From Dactylosporangium sp. AC04546 (GTDB lineage: Bacteria > Actinomycetota > Actinomycetes > Mycobacteriales > Micromonosporaceae), in NCBI RefSeq assembly GCF_022095675.1, contig NZ_JAHYSG010000060.1, positions 1-64,000 on the forward strand: a stretch of 64,000 nt of DNA, written 5' to 3'. The notes under the pieces are model-generated. The model had not been told where the DNA came from. It did no database searches and worked only from the letters and a program-made list of their open reading frames with translations. Position 1 is the first letter of the stretch. Each line of letters opens with the position of its first letter. The translations under genes and the position numbers were made by a program. Shown here piece by piece: positions 8,839-17,677 of the stretch.

Positions 8839-8925
8839 CCGCTCCGCCGCGACGGCCGGGGCGACCCGCGCGGCGACGACCTGGTCGTGGCTGCCGAGCG
8901 CCGGGCAGCGAGCCCGGAGGTCCGG

Positions 8926-8975
8926 CCGGTGCTACCAGCCGCCTTCGAAGCCGGCGCTACCAGCCGCCTTCGAAG
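8926..8975. repeat. 25-bp tandem duplication at the end of the membrane-protein gene
   Basis: Positions 8926-8950 and 8951-8975 differ at one base. The right copy contains the last codons and stop (F-E-G-G-W-stop) of the minus-strand membrane protein. The left copy lies just beyond that stop, so the duplication does not alter the protein. Confidence 0.7.
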
Positions 8976-9772
8976 AAGGCCAGGAGGGCCGGGGCCGGGT
9001 CGGCGGCGACCGTGGTGTTGGCCACCGCCACGGTGAGCATGGCCAGGGACACCAGGGCCGTGGCCGCGCCCAGCGTGACCCACACACGCCGCGCCCGGCG
9101 GTCGTCCCGCGGCGTGCGCTGGTACCGACGCCACAACACGACGGTCAGCACGGCGAAGGCAGCGGTGACGAGGGACGCGACCACGGCCATCGTCACGTGG
9201 TATCGGCCGAAGTCGTCGATCATCGCCTGGAGGGCCGGGGAGGCCTCGCCGCCTGCGTGGAGCGCGCCGGCCAGCTGCTGCCGGGGCTGGGCGAGTAAGC
9301 CGCCGGGCAGCATCGGCAGCAGCGAGGCGAACGGGGCCGCCGCACCCTGGATGTTCGCCATCACCACGACCAGCGCGAACAGCGCGAGCAGTGCCACGAA
9401 CGCGCCCGACCCGGCGAGCACCCCGCGGCGGCCGGCGGGGAGGGTGCCCGGCCGCAGGTAGGCCCGGCCGAGCCGGACGCCCAGCATGGCGAGCACGACC
9501 AGCAACGCGGCGGCGATCGCGCCCTTGGCCAGGTGATAGTCGAACCAGTACTCGACCGTCCGTCGCAGGGCCGGGGAGAGCTCGCCCTCGCCGGCGGCCC
9601 AGTACTCGGCGAACGACCCGCGCAGGGTGTCCAGGTCCCCGCCCGAGCCCGCCGCCGCCAGGGGGCCCGGGGCGATGACGAAGGCCACGACGAGGGCGGC
9701 GACGACCGCCGCGAGGACGGCGGCGGCACGGCCGGAGACGGCCGGCGGCGACGGACGTGGGGGGCTGGTCAC
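8957..9772 (-). CDS. Polytopic membrane protein of unknown function
   Basis: A 271-residue protein not recognised as a named family. Four or five hydrophobic segments are visible: about residues 15-37, 83-103, 122-142, 190-215 and 232-255. Between them are extracytoplasmic stretches, each with a Y-W or R-Y-H pattern beside a small helix of the form S-P-A-L-x-x-x-x-x-x-x-x-x-Y. This pattern occurs twice, suggesting an internal repeat of a two-helix unit. It sits 9 nt after the response-regulator gene, so it is probably co-transcribed with the two-component system and may be its target or an accessory sensor. Confidence 0.7.
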   Translation of the reverse strand: MTSPPRPSPPAVSGRAAAVLAAVVAALVVAFVIAPGPLAAAGSGGDLDTLRGSFAEYWAAGEGELSPALRRTVEYWFDYHLAKGAIAAALLVVLAMLGVRLGRAYLRPGTLPAGRRGVLAGSGAFVALLALFALVVVMANIQGAAAPFASLLPMLPGGLLAQPRQQLAGALHAGGEASPALQAMIDDFGRYHVTMAVVASLVTAAFAVLTVVLWRRYQRTPRDDRRARRVWVTLGAATALVSLAMLTVAVANTTVAADPAPALLAFFEGGW

Positions 9773-9781
9773 AGGGACTCC

Positions 9782-10429
9782 TTACGGTTGGCTGCGCAGG
9801 TAGGTCAGCACGGCGAGGACGCGCCGGTTGGTGTCGTCGTTGACGGGCAGGCCGAGCTTGGCCAGGAGGCTGCCGATGTGCTTGACCACGCCGGCCTCGG
9901 TGAGGGCGAGGGTGCGCGCGATCGCGGCGTTGGAGTGGCCCTCGGCGAGCAGGGCGAGGACCTCGCGCTCGCGCGCCGACAGCTGCGCGAGCGGGTCCCG
10001 GCCGCGCAGCATCAGCTGGCGCACCACCTCGGGGTCGACGACCGTGCCGCCCTCGGCCACCCGCCGCAGCATGCCGGCGAACTCGGCGACGTCGGCCACC
10101 CGGTCCTTGAGCAGGTAGCCGATGGCGCGGCCCGCGCCGGAGCCGAGCAGCTCGCCGGCGTAGCTGTGCTGCACGTACTGGCTGAGCGCCACCACGGCGA
10201 GCCCGGGGTGCGCGTCCCGCAGCGCCACCGCGGCCCGCAGCCCCTCGTCGGTGAAGCCCGGCGGCATGCGCACGTCCGTGACGACCAGGTCGGGCGCGGT
10301 CTCCCCCACTGCCGCCACCAGCGCGCCGGCGTCGCCGACGGCGGCGACCACGTCGAAGCCGAACCGCTCCAGCAGCCCGGCCAGGCCCTCACGGAACAGC
10401 ACCGAGTCCTCGGCGATCACGACGCGCAC
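9782..10429 (-). CDS. NarL/LuxR-family response regulator
   Basis: A 215-residue response regulator. The receiver domain (1-120) has the acidic pair E7-D8 and the phosphoacceptor Asp in L-V-V-T-D-V-R-M-P. The LuxR-type HTH (about 148-210) contains L-S-A-R-E-R-E-V-L-A-L-L-A-E-G. It starts inside the end of the kinase gene (13-bp overlap), so the pair is cotranscribed. It is not a DosR-type regulator by context: its partner kinase is membrane-bound and adjacent. Confidence 0.92.
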   Translation of the reverse strand: MRVVIAEDSVLFREGLAGLLERFGFDVVAAVGDAGALVAAVGETAPDLVVTDVRMPPGFTDEGLRAAVALRDAHPGLAVVALSQYVQHSYAGELLGSGAGRAIGYLLKDRVADVAEFAGMLRRVAEGGTVVDPEVVRQLMLRGRDPLAQLSAREREVLALLAEGHSNAAIARTLALTEAGVVKHIGSLLAKLGLPVNDDTNRRVLAVLTYLRSQP

Positions 10430-11751
10430 GGCAGCTCCACCCGCAGGATCGTCGGCCCGCCCGGTGGGCTGGAGATGAGCAGCCGCCCCCCGGCCGCCGC
10501 GGCCCGGTCGGCCAGGCCGGTCAGGCCCGACCCGCGCGCCGGGTCCGCGCCGCCGCGCCCGTCGTCGCGCACCTCCACCGCCAGCCGCCGCCCGGCCGAC
10601 CGGTCACCGTCGGCGCTGCCGGCACTGCCCGCGCTGCCCAAACCGCTGGGACCGCTCAGCCGGCGCCTCCGGCCGGCGGGCATGGCAGTGACGGTGACCG
10701 TCATCGCAGCCGCGCCGGCGTGCTTGACGGCGTTGGCGAGCGCCTCCGACACGGCGGCGTAGGCGACCGTCTCCACCGCCGGGGCGAACCGGCCCGGGTC
10801 GGCGTCGACGCGGACCCGCAGCGGGCTGGCGGCGGCGAGCTCCTCGACGGCGGCCCGCAGGCCCAGCTCGCGCAGGGTGCGCGGGCTGATGCCGCGGATC
10901 AGGTCGCGCAGCTCGACCATGAGTGTCTTGGCATGCTCGTGCGCCGAGCCGACCGCATCCGCCGCGGGCGAGCCGGACGGCAGGTCGAGCTTCGCGAGGC
11001 CGAGCTGCATGGTGAGGCTGGCGAGGCGCTGCTGGGCGATGTCGTGCAGGTCACGCTCGATGCGGTGCCGCTCGGCGTCGAACGCGTCGGCCAGCCGGGC
11101 CCGGGATCGGGTCACCTCGACCAGCTCGGCCGAGGCCGGGTCGGGCTCGCCGCACAGCAGCAGCCGGGCGAGCGCGGCGTGCGCGCCGCCGAGCGCCGCC
11201 ACGAGGTACAACAGGATCGGGACCAGCAGCAGCCCGAGCGCGGCCCGCCCGGCCACATTGCCGATCGAGTCCATGATGGCCACCCGGTGGTACACCGCGA
11301 CCGGGGTGGACGCGACGAGCAGCCCGACGAGCGCGAGGGCGCCGAGCCACACCGGGGCGGCGACGCCGAGCAGCACCAGATAGGCCACCGCCCGCCACGT
11401 GGCGGGGTCGGTGTAGAGCCCGCCCCGGCGGCGCGCCGGCGCCGGCGCGTCGTCCGCCAGCCGCAGCCGCCACCGCTCCACGCCGGCCACGGCGAGGGCG
11501 AGCCGCGGCCCGGCGAGCGCGAGCAGACCGACACCGAGCAGCCCGAGCGCGGCGGCGCCCGCCACGGACCCGCCGGCCCACCGCCCGGCGCGCAGCACGG
11601 CGACGCCCAGCGCGAGCGGGGCGACCGGTGCGGCGAGCGCGAGCCACAGCAGCACCGCCGCGACCGCCGTGGTCGTGGTGTAGGCGATCCCGCGCCACGG
11701 CCAGGCCGACACGAGGAACCGGGGCCGGGTCGCGGCCCTGAGCAGCGTCAT
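10417..11751 (-). CDS. Membrane sensor histidine kinase (HisKA_3 family)
   Basis: A 444-residue kinase. The N-terminal half has about six hydrophobic segments in two blocks (25-95 and 115-200), resembling the actinobacterial sensor (PspC/DUF1707-like) membrane modules. The dimerisation/phosphoacceptor helix reads E-R-D-L-H-D-I-A-Q-Q-R near residue 235, with His as the phospho site. The HATPase region has an N box (E-A-L-A-N-A-V-K-H) and G boxes (D-D-G-R-G-G and G-S-G-L-T-G-L). A Gly/Ser/Ala insert interrupts the ATPase domain near residue 370. Its partner is the overlapping response regulator. Confidence 0.9.
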   Translation of the reverse strand: MTLLRAATRPRFLVSAWPWRGIAYTTTTAVAAVLLWLALAAPVAPLALGVAVLRAGRWAGGSVAGAAALGLLGVGLLALAGPRLALAVAGVERWRLRLADDAPAPARRRGGLYTDPATWRAVAYLVLLGVAAPVWLGALALVGLLVASTPVAVYHRVAIMDSIGNVAGRAALGLLLVPILLYLVAALGGAHAALARLLLCGEPDPASAELVEVTRSRARLADAFDAERHRIERDLHDIAQQRLASLTMQLGLAKLDLPSGSPAADAVGSAHEHAKTLMVELRDLIRGISPRTLRELGLRAAVEELAAASPLRVRVDADPGRFAPAVETVAYAAVSEALANAVKHAGAAAMTVTVTAMPAGRRRRLSGPSGLGSAGSAGSADGDRSAGRRLAVEVRDDGRGGADPARGSGLTGLADRAAAAGGRLLISSPPGGPTILRVELPCAS

Positions 11752-11810
11752 GCCCCCAAGCTATGCGGGCGCACGGGCGGTCAACCATGGTGCTGGGTCG
11801 ACTCTTTCGG

Positions 11811-11827
11811 TAGACCTAGGTATACCT
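11811..11827. promoter_or_regulatory. Tandem TAKACCT half-sites upstream of the two-component operon
   Basis: TAGACCT (11811-11817) and TATACCT (11821-11827) repeat with a 10-nt step, about 60 nt upstream of the kinase start. They also form two overlapping palindromes (ACCTAGGT and AGGTATACCT). One helical turn of spacing suits a NarL-type regulator, possibly the operon's own. Confidence 0.4.
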
Positions 11828-11855
11828 CGCGACGTGCGGCCATGCCGCACGCGAC

Positions 11856-13328
11856 TCACGCCCTCGAACTGCGGGTCGTCCGCGGGCCCGCAGGTTCGGC
11901 GGCCCGTTCGCGTCGCGGGTGTCGTACGTGGTCGGCGGCGCCCGGTGGAAGGCGCAGGAGCGCCACGGTGCTGAGTACCGCGACCACGGCCAGGGCGACC
12001 AGCGCCACCCGGTAGCCGAGCAGGCCGGACGGGGCGGCGGGGTGCGCCACGGCGTCGACGGCGCGGACGGTGACGGCGGCCAGGGCGATGCCCAGACCGT
12101 TGGCGAGCTGGACGACCGTCGACGACAGGGTGCTCGCCCCGTTCATCTGGCCGGCCGGCACGTCGGCGAACTGCATCGTGTTGTAGCCGGTGTACCCCAC
12201 CGAACGGAACACCCCGCTGAGCAGGAACACCGCGGCCATGACCGCCACCGGGGTCTGCGGCGTCACCAGAGCGCAGACCACCATCGTGGCGGCGAGGCCG
12301 GCCGACGACGCAGCGATCAGGGCACGGAAGCCCAGCGCGCGCAGCAGCGGCGTGGTCACCGGCTTGATCGCGAGGTTGCCGACGAAGACCCACATGACCA
12401 TGAGCCCGGCCTCGACCGGGCTCCAGCCGAAGCCGTCCTGCAGCAGCAGCGGCAGCAGGAACGGCACGGAGTTGACGGCGACGCGGTAGGCGACGCCTCC
12501 GGTGTTGGCGGCCCGGAACGTCGGCCGGGCGAAGGAACGCAGGTCGAGCAGCGGCGTCGGGACGCGCCGGGCGCGCCGCACCGCCCACCCGAGCCCGAGG
12601 GCCGCGACGGCGAGCAGGGCGGCGGCCACCGGCAGCCGCCGGGTGTCGGCGACCAGCTCCAGCCCGACGACCAGGCCGACGGTGCCGGCCATGACCAGCA
12701 GGAGCGTCCGGACGTCGATCCCGGCCGGTACGGCGGAATCGGCGGCGGAATCGGCGGCGGGGATGACCCGCCAGGCGACGGCGAGCAGGACGGCGCCCAG
12801 CGGTACGTTCACGAAGAAGATCCACGGCCAGCCCGCGTACTGGGTGATCACCCCGCCCAGGAACGGTGCGATCACCGGCGCGGCGAGCGCCGGCCAGGTC
12901 AGGTACGCCACAGCGCGGACGAGATCGGCCTTGGCCGTGCCCGCGAGGACGATGAAGCGGCCGACAGGCACCATCATGGCGCCGGCCACGCCCTGGACCA
13001 CCCGCCCGGCGACGAGCATCGCCAGCGAGGAGCTCAGTCCGCACAGGACGGAGGCGGCGACGAACCCGGCGACTGCCACGAGGAAGACCCGGCGGCCCCC
13101 GAACCGTTCGCTGAGCCATCCGCTGACCGGGATGCAGGCGGCCACGGTGATGAGGTACGCGGTCATCGCCAGGCCGGCGTCGCCAGGCCGCACCCCGAGG
13201 TCCCGCGCGATCGCCGGCAACGCCGTGGCCAGGATGGTGCCGTCGATCTGTTCGAGGAAGAACGCGGCGGCGACGGTCAGCGCCACCGGACGCGACCACC
13301 CGGCGGCGGTCTGTGCCGTGGCGGTCAC
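11856..13328 (-). CDS. MFS drug-efflux transporter, DHA2 (EmrB/QacA) type
   Basis: A 490-residue, probably 14-helix, proton-coupled exporter. Family marks are F-L-E-Q-I-D-G-T-I at the first helix (the DHA2 form of the D-x-T motif), a motif-A-like loop G-W-L-S-E-R-F-G-G-R-R after helix 2, and the helix-5 motif C region G-P/A-P-x-L-G-G. The central cytoplasmic loop has a short A-A-D-S repeat near residue 195. The gene diverges from the alpha-mannosidase with a 183-nt gap in which no clear operator was seen. The substrate is unknown. Confidence 0.88.
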   Translation of the reverse strand: MTATAQTAAGWSRPVALTVAAAFFLEQIDGTILATALPAIARDLGVRPGDAGLAMTAYLITVAACIPVSGWLSERFGGRRVFLVAVAGFVAASVLCGLSSSLAMLVAGRVVQGVAGAMMVPVGRFIVLAGTAKADLVRAVAYLTWPALAAPVIAPFLGGVITQYAGWPWIFFVNVPLGAVLLAVAWRVIPAADSAADSAVPAGIDVRTLLLVMAGTVGLVVGLELVADTRRLPVAAALLAVAALGLGWAVRRARRVPTPLLDLRSFARPTFRAANTGGVAYRVAVNSVPFLLPLLLQDGFGWSPVEAGLMVMWVFVGNLAIKPVTTPLLRALGFRALIAASSAGLAATMVVCALVTPQTPVAVMAAVFLLSGVFRSVGYTGYNTMQFADVPAGQMNGASTLSSTVVQLANGLGIALAAVTVRAVDAVAHPAAPSGLLGYRVALVALAVVAVLSTVALLRLPPGAADHVRHPRRERAAEPAGPRTTRSSRA

Positions 13329-13511
13329 GGCGTGCGGTCAGCGGGGGCCGGGCTCACACCGCCGATCATCCAGGGTGGCCCCCGTCCCCGTCGAGGTGGG
13401 CCGTCACGTGGTGATGAAGGTCGCGGTGCGCTCGGCTGTGCCGCTCGTTGCCACCCACCGGAAGCCGGCGTCCCGGAAAAACTGTCACACCCGGCGAGCA
13501 TGATGAGGTCC

Positions 13512-16500
13512 ATGCGAATCCTCAGCGCCGCGAGCACCGAGTTGTTCATCGAAGGCCCGCGGCAGGTCGTCCGGGTCGAGGTGGCCGGCTGGCCCGGACG
13601 GCTGGCCGTCAGCGGCGACGGCGTGTCCGGATTCGCGGAGGTCCTCGACGGGCCGGTCGCCGAGGTCGGTGTGGAATGCGACGCGCCGGCGGGCGCCGTC
13701 GTGCCGATCCGGGTCACGGCCGACGAGGGCGCGGCGGTCGAGGCCGAGCTGACGGTCGCCGAGCCCGGGTGGACGGTGTGGATGGTGCCGCACTTCCACT
13801 ACGACCCGGTGTGGTGGAACACGCAGGCCGCCTACACGGCGATGTGGGACCGTGAGGGACGGCTCGGCACCGAGTTCCGGGCGGCGTTCCAGCGCACCGG
13901 CTTCGACCTGGTGCGGCTGCACCTGGAGACGGCCCGCAGGGACCCCGACTACAAGTTCGTCCTCGCCGAGCTCGACTACCTCAAGCCCTACTGGGACAGC
14001 CATCCCCAGGACCGCGCCTACCTGCGGTCCCTGCTGAGGGAGGGCCGCCTGGAGCTGATGGGCGGCACGTACAACGAGCCGAACACCAACCTCACGTCGG
14101 CCGAGTCGACGATCCGCAACCTGGTCCACGGCGTCGGGTTCCAGCGCGACGTGGTCGGCGGCGATCCGCGCACCGCGTGGCAGCTCGACGCGTTCGGCCA
14201 CGACCCGCAGTTCCCCGGCCTGGTCGCCGACGCGGGGCTGGACTCGTCATCGTGGGCGCGCGGCCCGTTCCACCAGTGGGGCCCGATGCTGTGGACGTAT
14301 GAGCCTCGCGACGGCTGGGCCGACCCGTCGGTGATGCAGTTCAGCTCCGAGTTCGAGTGGGTCGCGCCGTCCGGTCGGGGCGTGCTGACGCACTACATGC
14401 CGGCGCACTACTCGGCCGGCTGGCACATCGACGGCAAGCCGACGCTGCAGGCCGCCGAGCAGAGCGTGTATGAGCTGTTCCTGCTGTTGAAGAAGGTCGC
14501 CGCGACCCGCAACGTGCTGCTGCCGGTCGGCACCGACTACACCCCGCCGGCGAAGTGGGTGACGGAGATCCACCGGGACTGGAACGCCCGGTACGTCTCG
14601 CCGCGGTTCGTGTGCGGGCTGCCCCGGCAGTTCTTCGCCGCGGTGCGGGCGAGCCGGCCGAGGCTCGGCCCGCAGACCCGCGACATGAACCCGATCTACA
14701 CCGGCAAGGACGTGTCGTTCATCGACACGAAGCAGGCCCAGCGCCACGCCGAGGCACTGCTCACCGACGCCGAGGTGTTCGCGACGGTCGCCGCGGCCCG
14801 CGGCGGCGGCTTCCCGCACGCCGCGGTCGACAAGGCGTGGCGGCAGCTGGTCTACGGCGCCCACCACGACGCGATCACCGGCAGCGAGTCCGACCAGGTG
14901 TATCTCGACCTGCTCACCGGCTGGCGGGAGGCGCACGACCTGGCGGCCGGCGTCCTCGACGGCGCGCTGCGCCACCTCACCCCGCCGGTGGACGGCCTCG
15001 TCGTGTTCAACCCGTCGAACTGGCCCCGGTCCGGCATCGTGCGGACCGACGGTGTCGAGTTCCGCGCCACCGACGTCCCGCCCCTGGGCTACCGCACGTT
15101 CCCGAAGGACCAGACCGCCCAGCGGTGGACCGCAGCGGACGAGCCGGTGATCAGCAACGACGCCTACCGCGTCACCGTCGACCCGCGGCGCGGCGGCTGC
15201 GTGTCGAGCGTCGTCGAGCTGCGCACCGGCCGGGAGCTGCTGCAGCCCGGCCGGGTCGGCAACGAGCTGCACGTCTACGACGAGTACCCGGCGCACCCGC
15301 GGTTCCACGAGGGCCCGTGGCACCTGCTGCCGAAGGGCCCGCCGGCACACGGCTCGGCCCGCGGGCCGGCCACCAGCACGACGACGGAGCACAGCGCGCT
15401 CGGGCAGCGGATCACCGTCACCGGCGACGCGGGGCCGCTGCGATACACCCAACGCCTGACGCTGTGGCACGGGGAATCGCGGCTCGAGCTGGAGACCAGG
15501 ATCGACGACTTCGCCGGCGCGGACCAGCTCGTCCGGGTGTGCTGGCCGGTCACGGTCCCGGGCGCGCTGCCGGTCAGCGAGGTCGGCAACGCCGTCGTCG
15601 GCCGCGGGTTCGGCCTGATCGACGCCGACAGCGAGCAGGCGCCGTGGACGCTGGACAACCCGGCCCACCACTGGTTCGGCCTCTCCAGCACGGCCCGCGT
15701 CGAGGTGCGCGACCCGGAGGGCGGCCGCCGGCACACCCGGGCGATCGGCGTGGCGGAGATCGTCGCCGACGACGACGTCCGCGACCTGGCCGTCGCCCTC
15801 GTCCGCAAGGGTGTCACGGCCACGACGTCCCGCCCGGGCGGCACGCGATACGGCCGGCTCGCCGTCGACTCGAACCTGCCGGACGTGCGGATCGCGGTCG
15901 GCCGCAGCGCCTACACCGACGCCGTCGTCGCGGCCGCGGGCTGCGCCGACGAGGTCGACCGGCAGCTCGCCGCGACCGGCCGGGCACGGGTGTGGGTCGC
16001 CGCCGAGCGGGCCCTCACCGAAGTGTGGCGGCCCAACGCCGACCTGACCGGCCCGCTCGACCTGCCGGTGCTCGTCGTCATCGGCGACGTCGAGGGCCTC
16101 TGCCGCGACGTCGCCGCCGGCACGGTGCCCGCGACGCGCCCGGCCGGCGGGCGGGCCGATCCCGACCCGGACCTCGACGACTGGACCGTGGCCCTGGTCA
16201 ACCGCGGCATCCCGGGATTCGCGGTCGACACCACGGGAGCGCTGCACCTGTCCCTGCTCCGGTCGTGTACCGGCTGGCCGTCCGGCGTCTGGATCGACCC
16301 GCCCCGCCGGAGCGCCCCGGACGGCTCGACGTTCCAGCAGCAGCACTGGTCGCACAGCTTCGAGTACGCTCTGGTCGCCGCCCCCGGCGACTGGCGGGCC
16401 GCCGGCCTCGTCCGGCACGGCCACGAGGTCAACCACCCGATGCACGCCCGCGTGGCGAACGGCGTCGCCGCCGAGGGAGACGGCGAGGGGAACGGCGAGG

Positions 16501-17519
16501 GGGACGGCGACGCGGCGCCGGCGGCCGGGTCGTTCGTCACCGTCGAGGCGGACGGCGACGTGGTGCTCACCGCGCTGAAGCCGGCCGGCAACCCCCTCGC
16601 CCGCGGCGCCACACCCACCACAGTGGACGGTGTGACGGTCCGGCTGTACGAGGCGTCCGGCAACCCGGCCCAGGCCCGGCTGCGGCTGTGGGCACCGGCC
16701 ACCGAGGCGCACGCGGTGGACCTCCTCGAGGCGCCCGGCGCGCCGCTGCCCATGGACGCCGGCGGCGGCGTGCGGCTCGCGCTGGGGGGCGCGGACATCG
16801 CGCAGGCGACGCTGCGGGTCGGCCCGATCCCGCCCGCCGACGAGCCGCCTGTGCCGGCGTCCGCGAAGTACTGGCTCGACAACGCCGGGCCGGCGCCGAC
16901 CGGGAACCTGCCCGTCGCCCTGCACCTCGACCCGCCGGTCGCGGTCGCCGACGGTCCCGTCACGCTGACCGCGACCGTGGCGTCCAACCTGGTCGGCGAG
17001 GATTGCGGCGGTAGCGTCGAGATCGAGGCGCCGCCGGGATGGCGGGCCGAACCCGGCAGTTTCCCGTTCTCCCTCGCGCCGGGTGGCTTCGCCGCCACAC
17101 CGGTCGTCCTCACCCCACCGCCGGATGCCGCGCGGGGCGTGCACTGGGTGCGGGCCCGCACCGACGGCCTGGTCGAGGACGTGGCCCGCATGCTCGTCGG
17201 CGCAACCGGGCCGGAGACCGTCACCGCGTCGTGGGGCGCACTGGAACCGCTGCGGCCCGGCGACGAGACCGTGCTGCGGCTGGACCTCGCCACCGACGCC
17301 GCCGGGCCGGTCGAGGTCGATGTGCGGCTCGTCAGCCCGTGGCCGGCCTGGCGGCTGTTCCCCGTCGTCGCGGCCCGGGTCGCGCCACCCGCCCGGATCG
17401 AGCTGCCGGTGCGGGTGCCGGCGGACCACGCGCCCGGCCGGTGGTGGGTCCTCGCCAAGCTCGCGCACGCCGGCGAGCTGCACTACACCGTCCCGCTGAC
17501 CGTCGAGGTGCTGCCGTGA
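13512..17519 (+). CDS. GH38 alpha-mannosidase with long C-terminal region
   Basis: A retaining alpha-mannosidase of about 1335 residues. The catalytic domain starts near residue 85 with V-P-H-F-H-Y-D-P-V-W-W. In this family the His and first Asp bind Zn. The nucleophile Asp226 lies in W-Q-L-D-A-F-G-H. The Alpha-mann_mid region (Y-G-A-H-H-D-A-I-T-G-S-E-S-D near residue 455) is conserved. The C-terminal part has beta-sandwich domains and ends in a NEW3-like domain. A low-complexity acidic Gly/Glu/Asp/Asn linker lies near residue 992. There is no signal peptide, so action is probably cytoplasmic on imported mannosides. ATGs at 13500 and 13503 are alternative starts. Confidence 0.9.
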   Translation: MRILSAASTELFIEGPRQVVRVEVAGWPGRLAVSGDGVSGFAEVLDGPVAEVGVECDAPAGAVVPIRVTADEGAAVEAELTVAEPGWTVWMVPHFHYDPVWWNTQAAYTAMWDREGRLGTEFRAAFQRTGFDLVRLHLETARRDPDYKFVLAELDYLKPYWDSHPQDRAYLRSLLREGRLELMGGTYNEPNTNLTSAESTIRNLVHGVGFQRDVVGGDPRTAWQLDAFGHDPQFPGLVADAGLDSSSWARGPFHQWGPMLWTYEPRDGWADPSVMQFSSEFEWVAPSGRGVLTHYMPAHYSAGWHIDGKPTLQAAEQSVYELFLLLKKVAATRNVLLPVGTDYTPPAKWVTEIHRDWNARYVSPRFVCGLPRQFFAAVRASRPRLGPQTRDMNPIYTGKDVSFIDTKQAQRHAEALLTDAEVFATVAAARGGGFPHAAVDKAWRQLVYGAHHDAITGSESDQVYLDLLTGWREAHDLAAGVLDGALRHLTPPVDGLVVFNPSNWPRSGIVRTDGVEFRATDVPPLGYRTFPKDQTAQRWTAADEPVISNDAYRVTVDPRRGGCVSSVVELRTGRELLQPGRVGNELHVYDEYPAHPRFHEGPWHLLPKGPPAHGSARGPATSTTTEHSALGQRITVTGDAGPLRYTQRLTLWHGESRLELETRIDDFAGADQLVRVCWPVTVPGALPVSEVGNAVVGRGFGLIDADSEQAPWTLDNPAHHWFGLSSTARVEVRDPEGGRRHTRAIGVAEIVADDDVRDLAVALVRKGVTATTSRPGGTRYGRLAVDSNLPDVRIAVGRSAYTDAVVAAAGCADEVDRQLAATGRARVWVAAERALTEVWRPNADLTGPLDLPVLVVIGDVEGLCRDVAAGTVPATRPAGGRADPDPDLDDWTVALVNRGIPGFAVDTTGALHLSLLRSCTGWPSGVWIDPPRRSAPDGSTFQQQHWSHSFEYALVAAPGDWRAAGLVRHGHEVNHPMHARVANGVAAEGDGEGNGEGDGDAAPAAGSFVTVEADGDVVLTALKPAGNPLARGATPTTVDGVTVRLYEASGNPAQARLRLWAPATEAHAVDLLEAPGAPLPMDAGGGVRLALGGADIAQATLRVGPIPPADEPPVPASAKYWLDNAGPAPTGNLPVALHLDPPVAVADGPVTLTATVASNLVGEDCGGSVEIEAPPGWRAEPGSFPFSLAPGGFAATPVVLTPPPDAARGVHWVRARTDGLVEDVARMLVGATGPETVTASWGALEPLRPGDETVLRLDLATDAAGPVEVDVRLVSPWPAWRLFPVVAARVAPPARIELPVRVPADHAPGRWWVLAKLAHAGELHYTVPLTVEVLP

Positions 17520-17641
17520 GCGCCGCCGCCCGGGTGGGTGACCGGCCGATCGTCCACGAGCAGCTGGAGGCCGTGAACGGCGTTCCAGCCTGGGCCGGCG
17601 GGCGGCCGATCGTCCAGGAGTGGTTGGAGGTGCTGTCGTGA
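17516..17641 (+). CDS. 41-codon ORF made of repeated 5' ends of the next gene
   Basis: A GTG start overlaps the alpha-mannosidase stop (GTGA), and the TGA overlaps the next gene's GTG (again GTGA). The reading frame is therefore perfectly placed for translational coupling. The 41 residues contain two versions of one peptide: R-V-G-D-R-P-I-V-H-E-Q-L-E-A, then V-N-G-V-P-A-W-A-G-G-R-P-I-V-Q-E-W-L-E. The downstream protein begins V-N-G-V-A-A-W-V-G-G-R-A-I-D. This looks like partial tandem duplication of that gene's start. It may be a relay that carries ribosomes to the real gene, or a non-functional scar. Confidence 0.5.
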   Translation: MSAAARVGDRPIVHEQLEAVNGVPAWAGGRPIVQEWLEVLS

Positions 17642-17677
17642 ACGGCGTTGCCGCCTGGGTCGGCGGGCGGGCGATCG
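17543..17677 (+). repeat. Imperfect tandem copies of a gene start
   Basis: Positions 17573-17612 match 17638-17677 at 36 of 40 bases (offset 65). Positions 17543-17556 repeat exactly at 17603-17616 (offset 60). Each copy carries a GTG or near-GTG, the CGGCCGATCG block and a GGAGG ribosome-site block. Confidence 0.75.

Noticed and set aside
9782..10429. The response regulator as the island's DosR
   Set aside because: It overlaps its own membrane kinase, lies 9 kb outside the island, and neither it nor its operon has the box. A link is not supported.
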